A stretch of DNA of 64,000 nt from Sutcliffiella horikoshii (GTDB taxonomy: Bacteria > Bacillota > Bacilli > Bacillales > Bacillaceae_I), in assembly GCF_002157855.1 (NCBI RefSeq), contig NZ_CP020880.1, positions 2,294,001 through 2,358,000 on the forward strand. The letters are read 5' to 3'. How positions within the stretch are numbered: position 1 is the stretch's first letter; each line of letters starts with the position of its first letter. The translations under genes and the position numbers were made by a program. The notes under the pieces were generated by a model. It was not told the DNA's origin, ran no database searches, and worked only from the letters and a program-made list of their open reading frames with translations. Positions 1 through 7,375 of the stretch are shown in pieces.

Positions 1-514
1 CTCCGATATTTTTCGCGCCAAGCTCGTCTACCATGAAATTGATCGTAGTGGCAATGGCATCAGGATGTGTATCTGAAGTACCTGTGATGTTTTCACCTGG
101 CTTATCAAAAGATTCTACAAGTTCTGCACCAACAGGGTCGGTTACAGATGTAAAAATGATAGGAATATCTTTTGTCGCCTGCAAAGCACTTTGCGCACTT
201 GGAGTGGAGTTAGCAAAGATCATGTCCACTTCATCTGCTACAAACTTGTCTGCAATCGGTTTATTGTTATTTGGATCTCCTTGAGCATTTTGAACATCAA
301 ATTTGACATTCTCGCCTTCTTTGTAGCCATTGTCTTCTAGTGCCTTCTTGAACCCTTCAAATGCAGCATCCAATGAAGGGTGCTCAGCGATTTGAGTCAC
401 ACCAACAACCACTGTATCCTCTGCATCCCCACCTGTTGAATCGGAACTACAGCCCACTAGCAAGGCTGCACATGCCATACTTGCCAAAATAGATTTCATC
501 TTGAACTTTTTCAT
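1..514 (-). CDS. ABC transporter substrate-binding lipoprotein (partial, C-terminus outside window)
   Basis: Reading leftward from ATG at 514, the protein begins with a lipoprotein signal (MKKFKMKSILASMACA, then a lipobox ending LVGC at about residue 24). It continues with the VVVGVTQIAEHPSLDAAFEGF pattern of the PF04392 family of periplasmic-binding-like proteins, later with PIIFTSVTDPVGA. Such proteins bind a small ligand outside the cell and hand it to an ABC permease. The permease and ATPase would lie left of the window. A strong ribosome site (AAGGGGG) precedes the ATG. The leader carries a cre site and the promoter region carries two copies of a motif shared with the neighbouring phenylacetate genes. 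The ligand is unknown; aromatic acids or amino acids are possible. The gene is cut by the window edge at position 1. Confidence 0.85.
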   Translation of the reverse strand, partial: MKKFKMKSILASMACAALLVGCSSDSTGGDAEDTVVVGVTQIAEHPSLDAAFEGFKKALEDNGYKEGENVKFDVQNAQGDPNNNKPIADKFVADEVDMIFANSTPSAQSALQATKDIPIIFTSVTDPVGAELVESFDKPGENITGTSDTHPDAIATTINFMVDELGAKNIG

Positions 515-565
515 CCTTATCCCCCTTATATATGTTTATAAGCTACATAAAAATATGTAAGCTTT

Positions 566-579
566 TGAAACCGTTTACA
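566..579. promoter_or_regulatory. CcpA catabolite-response element (cre)
   Basis: TGAAACCGTTTACA matches the cre consensus TGWAANCGNTNWCA at every defined position. It lies 52 bp upstream of the substrate-binding protein start and downstream of the predicted -10, so it would act as a transcriptional roadblock under glucose. Confidence 0.75.
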
Positions 580-604
580 TTATGTTGTTGTCTATGATGG
601 ACAA

Positions 605-630
605 AACGTTATTCGTTTTTTCAACGTTAT
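605..630. promoter_or_regulatory. Direct repeat AACGTTAT x2, candidate operator
   Basis: AACGTTAT occurs at 605-612 and again at 623-630, 18 bp apart, next to and overlapping the predicted -10 of the substrate-binding protein promoter. The reverse half-site ATAACG also occurs in the control regions of the phenylacetate operon, paaX and paaK, suggesting a shared repressor. This is inferred from sequence only. Confidence 0.4.
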
Positions 631-658
631 ATTAACACCAATAAACAAATAGTGTCAA
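629..658 (-). promoter_or_regulatory. Predicted sigma-A promoter of the substrate-binding protein gene
   Basis: On the minus strand a perfect -35 TTGACA (653-658) is followed after 18 bp by TAATAT (629-634). The cre site and the repeated AACGTTAT motif lie at or just downstream of it. Confidence 0.5.
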
Positions 659-740
659 TATATTCGAAAAATTTAAATAAATTTACTATTTTACAATAAA
701 TACGCCATTTTCCCCTAAAATCCTTTTTCTTTTTGTAAAT

Positions 741-774
741 AAAAAAGAAACCTCTAAAAGGATAAGAGGTTTCC
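741..774 (-). terminator. Rho-independent terminator of the nitronate monooxygenase-like gene
   Basis: On the minus strand the stem GAAACCTCT / AGAGGTTTC (nine base pairs) is followed by TTTTTT, just after the stop codon at 781. Confidence 0.85.
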
Positions 775-780
775 TGTTAC

Positions 781-1728
781 TTAGAATTGTGCCATCGCTT
801 TATGAAGTTGCTCTTTTGCTTCTGTAACCATTTGCTCAAGTAGTTCCCTTACACTCGGGATCGTTTTGATGATACTTGATATTTGACCGCCGTTAATAAA
901 ACCTTGCTCCAACTCACCCTTTACTGCCCCTTTGATATGATGTTCCTCCGTAGTCAATAAATTAAACTCCTCAAGCGTTATCCCTTCTTGTTCTTTTTTT
1001 AGAAGTAGGTCAGCATATGGAGTTCGGATGACCCTTCTTACTCTCCCAACAGTTCTACCAACAATGACAGTTCCTTGATCATCAGCCTCCAAGATAGAGT
1101 TCTTGTAATGACTGTGAAAAGGTGCTTCTTTTGTTGCAATTAATCTTGTTCCCATCTGCACTCCAGAGGCACCAAGGGCGATCGCTGCGGCGAGACCTTT
1201 TCCATTCCCGATTCCCCCAGCTGCGACAACAGGAATGGACACCGCCTCAACCACTTGTGGAATCAATGTCATAGTCGTTGTTTCAAGATTTGAATTGATG
1301 CCGGCAGCTTCATATCCTTCTGCCACAATAATATCAGCTCCGGCATTTTCTGCTTTTATTGCCTGCTTAGGTGAAGCCACCACACAAATGACCGTAATTC
1401 CGTGTTCTTTTAGCTTAGGAATAAATGGAGCGGGGTTCCCTGCTGAAAGGGACACCACCTGGACCTGATGCTTAATAATGAGCTTCAGAACTTCTTTTGT
1501 ATAAGGAGAAACCGACAACGCGACATTCACTGCAAAAGGTTTATCTGTAAGGTTTTTCGTTTGTTTAATGATTTCTTCCACTTCTTCTGGCTTCATCGTT
1601 CCTGCCCCTATAGTACCAAGTCCTCCTGCATTAGAGACCGCTGCAGTTAATGGCGCATTACTGATATTTCCCATTCCGCCTTGAATGATAGGAAAGTTTA
1701 TTTTTAGAATTTCTCGTAGTTTATTCAT
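781..1728 (-). CDS. Nitronate monooxygenase / FabK-like flavoprotein
   Basis: A 315-residue FMN-dependent TIM-barrel protein of the 2-nitropropane dioxygenase family, which includes nitronate monooxygenases and FabK enoyl reductases. Visible motifs are PIIQGGMGNIS near the N-terminus, IIVAEGYEAAG in the middle, and AAGGIGNGKG and GVQMGTR in the phosphate-binding half. At the place where FabK and many nitronate monooxygenases read GGH (catalytic histidine), this protein reads AAGIN, so it belongs to a sister clade whose substrate I cannot assign. ATG at 1728 is preferred over an upstream TTG because GGGGTG sits nine bases before it. It is monocistronic with its own terminator and diverges from the hexapeptide-repeat gene. 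Confidence 0.8.
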   Translation of the reverse strand: MNKLREILKINFPIIQGGMGNISNAPLTAAVSNAGGLGTIGAGTMKPEEVEEIIKQTKNLTDKPFAVNVALSVSPYTKEVLKLIIKHQVQVVSLSAGNPAPFIPKLKEHGITVICVVASPKQAIKAENAGADIIVAEGYEAAGINSNLETTTMTLIPQVVEAVSIPVVAAGGIGNGKGLAAAIALGASGVQMGTRLIATKEAPFHSHYKNSILEADDQGTVIVGRTVGRVRRVIRTPYADLLLKKEQEGITLEEFNLLTTEEHHIKGAVKGELEQGFINGGQISSIIKTIPSVRELLEQMVTEAKEQLHKAMAQF

Positions 1729-1753
1729 CAATTATTTCACCCCTCGTAAAAAT

Positions 1754-1790
1754 AATGTTATACTAATTTTAATATTTAGACAATAACATT
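1754..1790. promoter_or_regulatory. Inverted repeat in divergent intergenic region
   Basis: AATGTTAT (1754-1761) and its exact complement ATAACATT (1783-1790) sit in the 79-bp gap between the divergently transcribed nitronate monooxygenase-like and hexapeptide genes. The spacing and position suit an operator controlling one or both genes. The regulator is unknown. Confidence 0.35.
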
Positions 1791-1807
1791 TGGGGAGTGA
1801 GTGATGA

Positions 1808-2323
1808 ATGATTTATCCTTTTGGTGGGAAGAAACCGCAGCTTCATGATTCAGTATTTGTAGCACCGGGCGCGCGAATTATCGGTGACGTTACAATTGGG
1901 GAAGAATCAACTGTTTGGTTCAACGCCGTTCTTCGGGGTGATGAAGGACCAATAACCATTGGAAAAAGATGCAGCATCCAAGATAACGTAACTGCTCATT
2001 TATATGAAGGATTTCCGTTAGTTGTGGAGGATGAAGTGACAGTTGGACATACTGCCATTCTGCACGGCTGTACAGTTAGGAAGCGATGCATTGTAGGAAT
2101 GGGTTCTACGATCTTGGATGGAGCAGATATTGGGGAAGAAAGTATCATTGGTGCCAATACATTGATTCCTTCTGGTAAAAAAATTCCACCGCGTTCATTG
2201 GTTGTTGGGTCCCCTGGTAAGGTGATTCGAGAATTAACAGACAAGGATTTAGAGCTCATTCAGCTGTCCATTGATACATATGTGCAAAAAGGGAAAGATT
2301 ATCAGCAGGAACTTGGAGATTGA
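1808..2323 (+). CDS. Gamma-carbonic anhydrase family hexapeptide-repeat protein (PaaY/YtoA-like)
   Basis: A 171-residue left-handed beta-helix protein made of hexapeptide repeats, of normal length for the gamma-carbonic anhydrase-like family. The expected zinc-ligand histidines are visible in NVTAHLYEG and VGHTAILHGC. Relatives include B. subtilis YtoA and the phenylacetate-pathway thioesterase PaaY, which clears dead-end hydroxylated CoA thioesters. Position next to paaX and the paa genes makes a PaaY-type role attractive, but the family is too broad to decide from sequence. A GGGGAG ribosome site precedes ATG 1808, and a terminator follows at 2344. Confidence 0.75.
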   Translation: MIYPFGGKKPQLHDSVFVAPGARIIGDVTIGEESTVWFNAVLRGDEGPITIGKRCSIQDNVTAHLYEGFPLVVEDEVTVGHTAILHGCTVRKRCIVGMGSTILDGADIGEESIIGANTLIPSGKKIPPRSLVVGSPGKVIRELTDKDLELIQLSIDTYVQKGKDYQQELGD

Positions 2324-2343
2324 TAGAATGGAGTTGCGTGCGG

Positions 2344-2377
2344 AACCGGGCTGGATTTAGATGGCTCGGTTTTTTTG
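2344..2377 (+). terminator. Rho-independent terminator of the hexapeptide-repeat gene
   Basis: AACCGGGC at 2344-2351 pairs with GCTCGGTT at 2364-2371 and is followed by a T run on the plus strand, 20 bp after the stop codon. Confidence 0.8.
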
Positions 2378-2451
2378 TTTGGTTTTTTATGAAAATGGGT
2401 GATTGGTTCTGGGGTTTGGGGTTCATTTGAAAGGTTCGACCATATTGGAGC

Positions 2452-2525
2452 GACCTTCTACCTTTAAAATTGAACCTTTTACACCTATTGGTCGACCTTC
2501 TACCACAAATACCAAACCTTCTACC
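2452..2525. repeat. Short tandem array: four copies of an 11-bp core at 21-bp period
   Basis: The core GACCTTCTACC (variants GAACCTTTTACA and AAACCTTCTACC) recurs with CCTT at 2454, 2475, 2496 and 2517, exactly 21 bp apart, with unrelated 10-bp spacers. It lies between the convergent hexapeptide gene and paaX, about 60 bp beyond the paaX terminator. The rest of the 309-bp gap 2324-2632 holds only the two terminators. Confidence 0.75.
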
Positions 2526-2587
2526 TTTCATCAAAAATCGACACAAATTGAATCAATCATAATAATGTTATGTAAACAACTAATCCA

Positions 2588-2628
2588 CCAAAAAACAAAG
2601 CACTTCCACCATCCAAAGTGGAAATGCT
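2588..2628 (-). terminator. Rho-independent terminator of paaX
   Basis: On the minus strand AGCATTTCCAC pairs with GTGGAAGTGCT (one wobble) and is followed by TTTGTTTTTTGG, right after the paaX stop. Confidence 0.75.
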
Positions 2629-2632
2629 CACC

Positions 2633-3508
2633 TCACTCCATAATATAAGGATGATTCATCACATCATACTTCTTATCCTTCAAGTCCAGCTCGTTACCGT
2701 CCTCAAAGACTTCTTCAAAAAAGCGGGAAGCTGGTTCTGCCAATTCTTTGTAATACTCACTAAATAAAGATGCAGCATGACTGCCAAGCCACATATCTGG
2801 CAACAGCTCTTCCGGCAGCCCCGGATCAACGAACAAGAACTTCCTGTATTCATGGACAAGCTTCGTCCGCTCCACGAAACATTCGGCGTCTGTCATTTGA
2901 CCTTTCCCGATCTTGTTTTTGTCGATGATATACTTCTGACTATATTCTTGGATAAATTGTTGGTACCTTCCATTTATCTCATTCAGATCCCAACTTTTCA
3001 TGACAAGTCGTTCATTTTCGTATGGTCCTTGATATTCAGAAATGAAAAAGTCTACATACTCTTCAATTTCATATTTTGATATAAGATCTTGTACTTGTTT
3101 TTCTAAGGAGTTGGGCGAAATCCAGCAGCTGTTTGATAATGTTCCAAATCCACTCCAGACCAACTCTTTACGAAGTTCATCCCGAACACTTCTGATTTCT
3201 TCTGGAATGGTGTACATGAGCATGCGCCATTTTCCATCCCAAGTATCCGTCTTCAGCTTGAAAATACGCTTGGCAGCTTCGTCAATTCTTTTCACGCCGC
3301 GTTCTGTTAAAAAATAATAACTTTTGTTTCCCTTTTTCTCCGCTTGGACCCATCCTTGCTTATTCATGCGTGATATTGCCGCACGCACGGCTTGATCATT
3401 ATGACCAAATTCATTTAATAATTTGATTAAGCTTCCAATCCAAATTTTATTTCCATAATGCCTGACATAATCACCATATAAAGTAAAAATCATTGATCTT
3501 GTATTCAT
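2633..3508 (-). CDS. paaX: PaaX family transcriptional repressor
   Basis: A 291-residue regulator with an N-terminal winged helix-turn-helix (LIKLLNEFGHNDQAVRAAIS, then GWVQAEKKGNKSYYFLTERG, about residues 20-75) and the long PaaX C-terminal domain. PaaX proteins repress phenylacetate degradation genes and are released by phenylacetyl-CoA. Length and motif order are normal. ATG 3508 is preceded by AGAGG at eight bases. The gene is single, with its own terminator, and sits at the edge of the degradation genes it probably controls. A perfect small palindrome upstream (3573-3584) could mediate autoregulation. Confidence 0.9.
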   Translation of the reverse strand: MNTRSMIFTLYGDYVRHYGNKIWIGSLIKLLNEFGHNDQAVRAAISRMNKQGWVQAEKKGNKSYYFLTERGVKRIDEAAKRIFKLKTDTWDGKWRMLMYTIPEEIRSVRDELRKELVWSGFGTLSNSCWISPNSLEKQVQDLISKYEIEEYVDFFISEYQGPYENERLVMKSWDLNEINGRYQQFIQEYSQKYIIDKNKIGKGQMTDAECFVERTKLVHEYRKFLFVDPGLPEELLPDMWLGSHAASLFSEYYKELAEPASRFFEEVFEDGNELDLKDKKYDVMNHPYIME

Positions 3509-3572
3509 TCTAGCATCCTCTTTCTACCACATAAGATAAATCGCTATATTACAGTAATTTCATTTTAACAGA

Positions 3573-3584
3573 GTAACGCGTTAT
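3573..3584. promoter_or_regulatory. Candidate PaaX operator upstream of paaX
   Basis: GTAACGCGTTAT is nearly palindromic (TAACG/CGTTA) and carries the ATAACG half-site seen in the paaA promoter region. It lies about 65 bp upstream of the paaX start. Confidence 0.4.
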
Positions 3585-3635
3585 AGAAAAGATGGAACGG
3601 CAAACTTACCCAAGCTTCCTCCAAGAGAATACCCC

Positions 3636-3668
3636 AAAGAATCATAGGGCACCAAGCCCTATGATTCT
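3636..3668 (-). terminator. Terminator hairpin overlapping the thiolase stop codon
   Basis: A perfect 13-bp stem (AGAATCATAGGGC with its complement, five-base loop) contains the TAG stop of the thiolase gene. The following minus-strand sequence TTTGGGG has only a short T run, so strength is uncertain. Confidence 0.6.
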
Positions 3669-4870
3669 TGTGGTCTCTCCACTATTGTCGCAATTCCCTG
3701 GCCTACCCCTACACACATTGTCACAAGGCCGTATCGCACGTCACGCTTGTTCATTTCATGCACAAGCGTAGTAAGTATCCTCGCTCCGCTGGCACCAAGA
3801 GGGTGTCCGAACGCGATTGCTCCCCCGTTAACATTCACTCTGCCAGGGTCCAATTCCAGTTGCCGAATACATTCCAGCGATTGGGATGCGAATGCTTCAT
3901 TTAACTCAATTAAGTCTAGATCTCCCACAGACAGATTTGCCCGTTCAAGTGCCTTTCTGGTAGCGTAAATTGGCCCTATTCCCATTATAGAAGGAGTAAG
4001 ACCTGCAGCAGCAGACGTGACATACCTCGCTAACGGCTTTAACCCTAGCTCCTTCGCTTTTTCTGCACTCATTAGTAGCAATGCCGATGCACCGTCATTC
4101 ACACCTGACGCATTGCCGGCAGTAATCGACGTACCTTCGCCAAAAATTGGTTTCAGGTTCCCAAGTTTCTCTAAAGTTGTATCTGGGCGCGGATGTTCGT
4201 CGCAGTCAACAATTGTTTCCTTACCTTTTCTATCAACAATCGAGACGGGAACCATCTCATCCTTAAAGCGGCCAGATTCCATTGCCATTTTTGCTTTTTG
4301 CTGGCTTTCAAAGGCAAATACGTCTTGATCCTCACGGGAGACGGAGAATTCTTTTGCCACGTTTTCTGCCGTTTGCGGCATTGTATCTACACCGTACATC
4401 TTTTCAAGTTTTCTATTAGTAAATCTCCAGCCGATGGTTGTATCCATCAGTTCCATGTTGCCGCGGGGATAATCCATTTCCGGCTTTGCCATGACAAACG
4501 GAGCCCTTGTCATACTTTCCGTCCCTCCGGCTATAAAAATATCGCCTTCTCCTACCATAATGGCTCGGGCGGCATAATTCACGGCATCAAGACCTGAGCC
4601 GCATAAACGGTTGATCGTGGTGCCGGCCACCTCTACCGGAAGACCAGCCAATAGAGCACTCATCCTCGCGACGTTGCGGTTATCTTCCCCCGCTTGATTG
4701 GCATTGCCGAACACGACTTCTTCAATTTCATTTACCGGGACATTCGGGTTTCTTTCTACAAGGGCTTTGATTACAATTGCTCCAAGGTCATCTGGGCGAA
4801 CTGCCTTTAACGCACCCTTATACCTTCCAATCGGTGTTCGGCAAGCATCTACAATTACAACTTCCTTCAT
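3659..4870 (-). CDS. paaJ: Acetyl-CoA acyltransferase, 3-oxoadipyl-CoA thiolase type (PaaJ/PcaF)
   Basis: A 403-residue thiolase. The nucleophilic cysteine is in INRLCGSGLDAV (about residue 90), the active-site histidine in AIAFGHPLGASGAR, and the second cysteine in VTMCVGVGQG near the C-terminus. The segment FGNANQAGEDNRNVARM is characteristic of the 3-oxoadipyl-CoA thiolases (PaaJ/PcaF) that release acetyl-CoA and succinyl-CoA in the last step of phenylacetate catabolism. ATG 4870 is chosen over GTG 4879 because GAGAGG then stands eight bases upstream. It is 21 bp downstream of the dehydrogenase gene and probably cotranscribed with it. Confidence 0.88.
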   Translation of the reverse strand: MKEVVIVDACRTPIGRYKGALKAVRPDDLGAIVIKALVERNPNVPVNEIEEVVFGNANQAGEDNRNVARMSALLAGLPVEVAGTTINRLCGSGLDAVNYAARAIMVGEGDIFIAGGTESMTRAPFVMAKPEMDYPRGNMELMDTTIGWRFTNRKLEKMYGVDTMPQTAENVAKEFSVSREDQDVFAFESQQKAKMAMESGRFKDEMVPVSIVDRKGKETIVDCDEHPRPDTTLEKLGNLKPIFGEGTSITAGNASGVNDGASALLLMSAEKAKELGLKPLARYVTSAAAGLTPSIMGIGPIYATRKALERANLSVGDLDLIELNEAFASQSLECIRQLELDPGRVNVNGGAIAFGHPLGASGARILTTLVHEMNKRDVRYGLVTMCVGVGQGIATIVERPQES

Positions 4871-4891
4871 ATTGGACACCTCTCTCGTTGT

Positions 4892-5737
4892 TTATTGGTA
4901 GTCATAAACTCCTTTACCACTTTTCCTGCCAAGTCTTCCGGCTTTCACATACTTTTCCAGCAGAGGTGCAGGGCGGTACTTTTCCCCTAACTTTTCATGA
5001 AGATATTTCAGGTTATTCAAACGTGTATCCAATCCCACCAGGTCTCCAAGTTCAAATGGACCCATCGGATAGTTGAGCCCAAGTTTGATTGCCTTATCGA
5101 TTTCTTCTGGAGTACCTACCCCTTCTTGGAGCATATAAAAGGCTTCGTTCCCAACAAGTGCACTGATTCTGCTTGTCACAAAACCAGGGAATTCATTTAC
5201 AACAACTGTTTCTTTTCCCATCCGTTCTGCTGCATATCGGATATATTCAGCGGTTTCATCGCTTGTTTCCAAACCACGGACAATTTCTATCAGCTTCATT
5301 TTATGTACAGGGTTGAAGAAGTGCATCGCGATAACTTTCTCGGGTCTTGATGTGAAGCTTCCTATTTCAGTTGGACTCATCGTAGAGGTATTGGAAGCAA
5401 AATAACACTGTGCGGGAGCTACCTTGTCTATTTGTTCGTAAACAGATTTCTTGATATCCATGTTTTCAGGTACTGCTTCTATTATTAGATTTGCTACCTT
5501 CACGGCTTCCTCAAGTTGTGTAGAATAAAATAGGTTATCCCTTAATTCTCCTGCTGCTTGATCTGTTAATTTTCCTTTTTCCAACCCTTTGGAGATGATG
5601 ATTTCTATTTCTTTTCTAGCTCCTGCGAGTTGTTCTTCTTTTACATCAATCAAGGTTGTATGGTACCCGCCTAGGGCGCTTACATATGCGATGCCACGTC
5701 CCATGACACCTGAACCGATGACCACTACTTTTTCCAT
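4892..5737 (-). CDS. paaH: 3-hydroxyacyl-CoA dehydrogenase (PaaH-like)
   Basis: A 281-residue NAD-dependent dehydrogenase of the short HBD type. It has a Rossmann motif VIGSGVMGRGIAY at the N-terminus, the catalytic MHFFNPVHKMKLIEIV segment (His about residue 136), and the C-terminal domain ending YPMGPFELGDLVGLD and GRKSGKGVYDY. In this context it should oxidise 3-hydroxyadipyl-CoA to 3-oxoadipyl-CoA ahead of the adjacent thiolase. The same fold also serves butanoate and fatty acid metabolism, so the substrate is inferred from neighbours. A GGAGGAG ribosome site precedes the ATG. A terminator separates it from the upstream aldehyde dehydrogenase gene, so the pair may depend on readthrough or its own promoter. 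Confidence 0.88.
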   Translation of the reverse strand: MEKVVVIGSGVMGRGIAYVSALGGYHTTLIDVKEEQLAGARKEIEIIISKGLEKGKLTDQAAGELRDNLFYSTQLEEAVKVANLIIEAVPENMDIKKSVYEQIDKVAPAQCYFASNTSTMSPTEIGSFTSRPEKVIAMHFFNPVHKMKLIEIVRGLETSDETAEYIRYAAERMGKETVVVNEFPGFVTSRISALVGNEAFYMLQEGVGTPEEIDKAIKLGLNYPMGPFELGDLVGLDTRLNNLKYLHEKLGEKYRPAPLLEKYVKAGRLGRKSGKGVYDYQ

Positions 5738-5763
5738 GTAGACTCTCCTCCTTCATCATGCTG

Positions 5764-5796
5764 TAAAAAAAGCAAAGAGGACCATGCCCCTTTGCT
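5764..5796 (-). terminator. Rho-independent terminator of the main paa operon
   Basis: On the minus strand AGCAAAGGGG pairs with CCTCTTTGCT (one mismatch) and is followed by TTTTTTT, shortly after the aldehyde dehydrogenase stop. Confidence 0.8.
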
Positions 5797-5818
5797 CCAA
5801 AGAAAAAATATATTCTAA

Positions 5819-7336
5819 TTATACGCCAAACGGATTGAGCGGACGGTTTCCAAAATAGGAAATGATGCTCTTCGTTTCTGTGTAAAGATCAAGGGTTTCA
5901 ATGCATAGTTCACGTCCGAAGCCGGATTGCTTGTATCCGCCGAATGGTGTTCCTGGGAATGCGGAGAATGGGCAGTTGACCATTACGATTCCAGCTTGAA
6001 TCTGTTTCGCAACACGGGTTGCGCGGCCATGGTCTTTTGTCCAAATAGCTGAACCAAGTCCATATTCGCTGTCATTCGCAAGCTTAACTGCTTCTTTCTC
6101 ATCGCTAAATGGCATTACAACCACTACAGGTCCGAAAATCTCTTCTTTTACCACTTTCATTTCGTGCGTAACACCCGTGATAATGGTTGGCTCATACCAG
6201 AAACCATTTTCATAGCCTTCTACTTTCGCCACTTTTCCACCTAAAACGATGTTTGCTCCTTCTTCTTTTGCAGATTGAACATACCCATCAATGACATCTA
6301 ATTGACCTTGATTGATGATGGCACCAATATGGGTTTCCTTTGCAAAAGGATCGCCAAGAGAAAGCTTTTTCGCTTTTTCTACGAACTTTTCCATAAACGC
6401 GTCATAAATATCTTCGTGGACATACAGACGAGAACGCGCTTCACAAGATTGACCTGTATTATAGAAAATTCCAAATAAGGATCCGTCTACAGCAGCATCA
6501 ATGTCTGCATCTTCAAATACTAGATTAGGAGACTTGCCGCCAAGCTCCAATGTTACTCGTTTAAGTGTTTGGGAAGCTTTCTCCATAATGTCTTTTCCGA
6601 TTGGAGTAGAGCCTGTGAATGCTACTTTGTCTACTTGAGGATGCTCAACCAAATAGTTTCCAACTTCAGATCCGGCACCAGGGATGATGTTGACAACTCC
6701 CTCAGGAACTCCTGCTTCTACGCAGATTTCACCTAAGACAATGGCAGTTAGCGGAGTTAGGGTAGCTGGTTTTACAACAACGGAACAACCTACCGCTATT
6801 GCCGGGGCAATCTTCCATGCTGCCATCATTAATGGATAGTTCCAAGGAATGATTTGCGCACAAACACCTACTGGTTCTTTTTCTGTGAAGTTGTGGAATT
6901 GACCTGGAACATTATTCACAGATCCACGGTGTCCCACGATCGCACCTGCATAGAACTCAAAGTCTTCGATTGCTTGCATGACTTGCCCTTGGGCAGCTGC
7001 AAGGGATTTCCCTGTATCTAAAATCTCTAACTCTACCAGCTCGTTGAAACGGGAGCGCATGATAGAAGCAATTTTATTTAACGTTCTTGCACGCTTGTTT
7101 AAAGGGAACAGTTTCCACTTTCCTTTATCGAATGCTTGACGCGCTGCTTGGACAGCTTTCTCCGCATCTTCTTTTGAAGCTTTCGCTATTGTTGCAACCG
7201 CTTTTCCTGTTGCAGGGTTGTATGTGGTAAACGTTTCTCCTGTAGAACTGTCCATGCGTTGACCCGCGATAATAAGTTGATAAGTGTCTCGTTTCATATC
7301 AAGTTGTTCCATTTTTTGCTCTTTAACTGTAGACAT
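5819..7336 (-). CDS. NAD(P)-dependent aldehyde dehydrogenase of the phenylacetate operon
   Basis: A 505-residue class aldehyde dehydrogenase. Catalytic features are the general-base glutamate in TLELGGKSPNLVF, the nucleophilic cysteine in FYNTGQSCEARSRLY, and the C-terminal GGYKQSGFGRE. It is the last gene of paaABCD-ethD-paaF-paaG. Two roles fit: phenylacetaldehyde dehydrogenase feeding the pathway, or oxidation of 3-oxo-5,6-dehydrosuberyl-CoA semialdehyde, the step done elsewhere by the aldehyde dehydrogenase half of PaaZ. No MaoC-like hydratase domain is fused here, unlike PaaZ of E. coli. AAGGAG stands eight bases before ATG 7336. Family certain, substrate not. Confidence 0.88.
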   Translation of the reverse strand: MSTVKEQKMEQLDMKRDTYQLIIAGQRMDSSTGETFTTYNPATGKAVATIAKASKEDAEKAVQAARQAFDKGKWKLFPLNKRARTLNKIASIMRSRFNELVELEILDTGKSLAAAQGQVMQAIEDFEFYAGAIVGHRGSVNNVPGQFHNFTEKEPVGVCAQIIPWNYPLMMAAWKIAPAIAVGCSVVVKPATLTPLTAIVLGEICVEAGVPEGVVNIIPGAGSEVGNYLVEHPQVDKVAFTGSTPIGKDIMEKASQTLKRVTLELGGKSPNLVFEDADIDAAVDGSLFGIFYNTGQSCEARSRLYVHEDIYDAFMEKFVEKAKKLSLGDPFAKETHIGAIINQGQLDVIDGYVQSAKEEGANIVLGGKVAKVEGYENGFWYEPTIITGVTHEMKVVKEEIFGPVVVVMPFSDEKEAVKLANDSEYGLGSAIWTKDHGRATRVAKQIQAGIVMVNCPFSAFPGTPFGGYKQSGFGRELCIETLDLYTETKSIISYFGNRPLNPFGV

Positions 7337-7375
7337 ACTCTCATCTCCTTTAAGTTTTCTTATATTTCAAATCAG

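Noticed and set aside
515-600. Riboswitch or T-box in the leader of the substrate-binding protein gene
   Set aside because: The leader is short, lacks a terminator hairpin and specific conserved riboswitch blocks; the cre site explains the conserved-looking part.
2256-2546. 96-codon ORF on the minus strand
   Set aside because: It runs through the end of the hexapeptide gene, a terminator and the 21-bp array. It has no ribosome site and a low-complexity repeated peptide.
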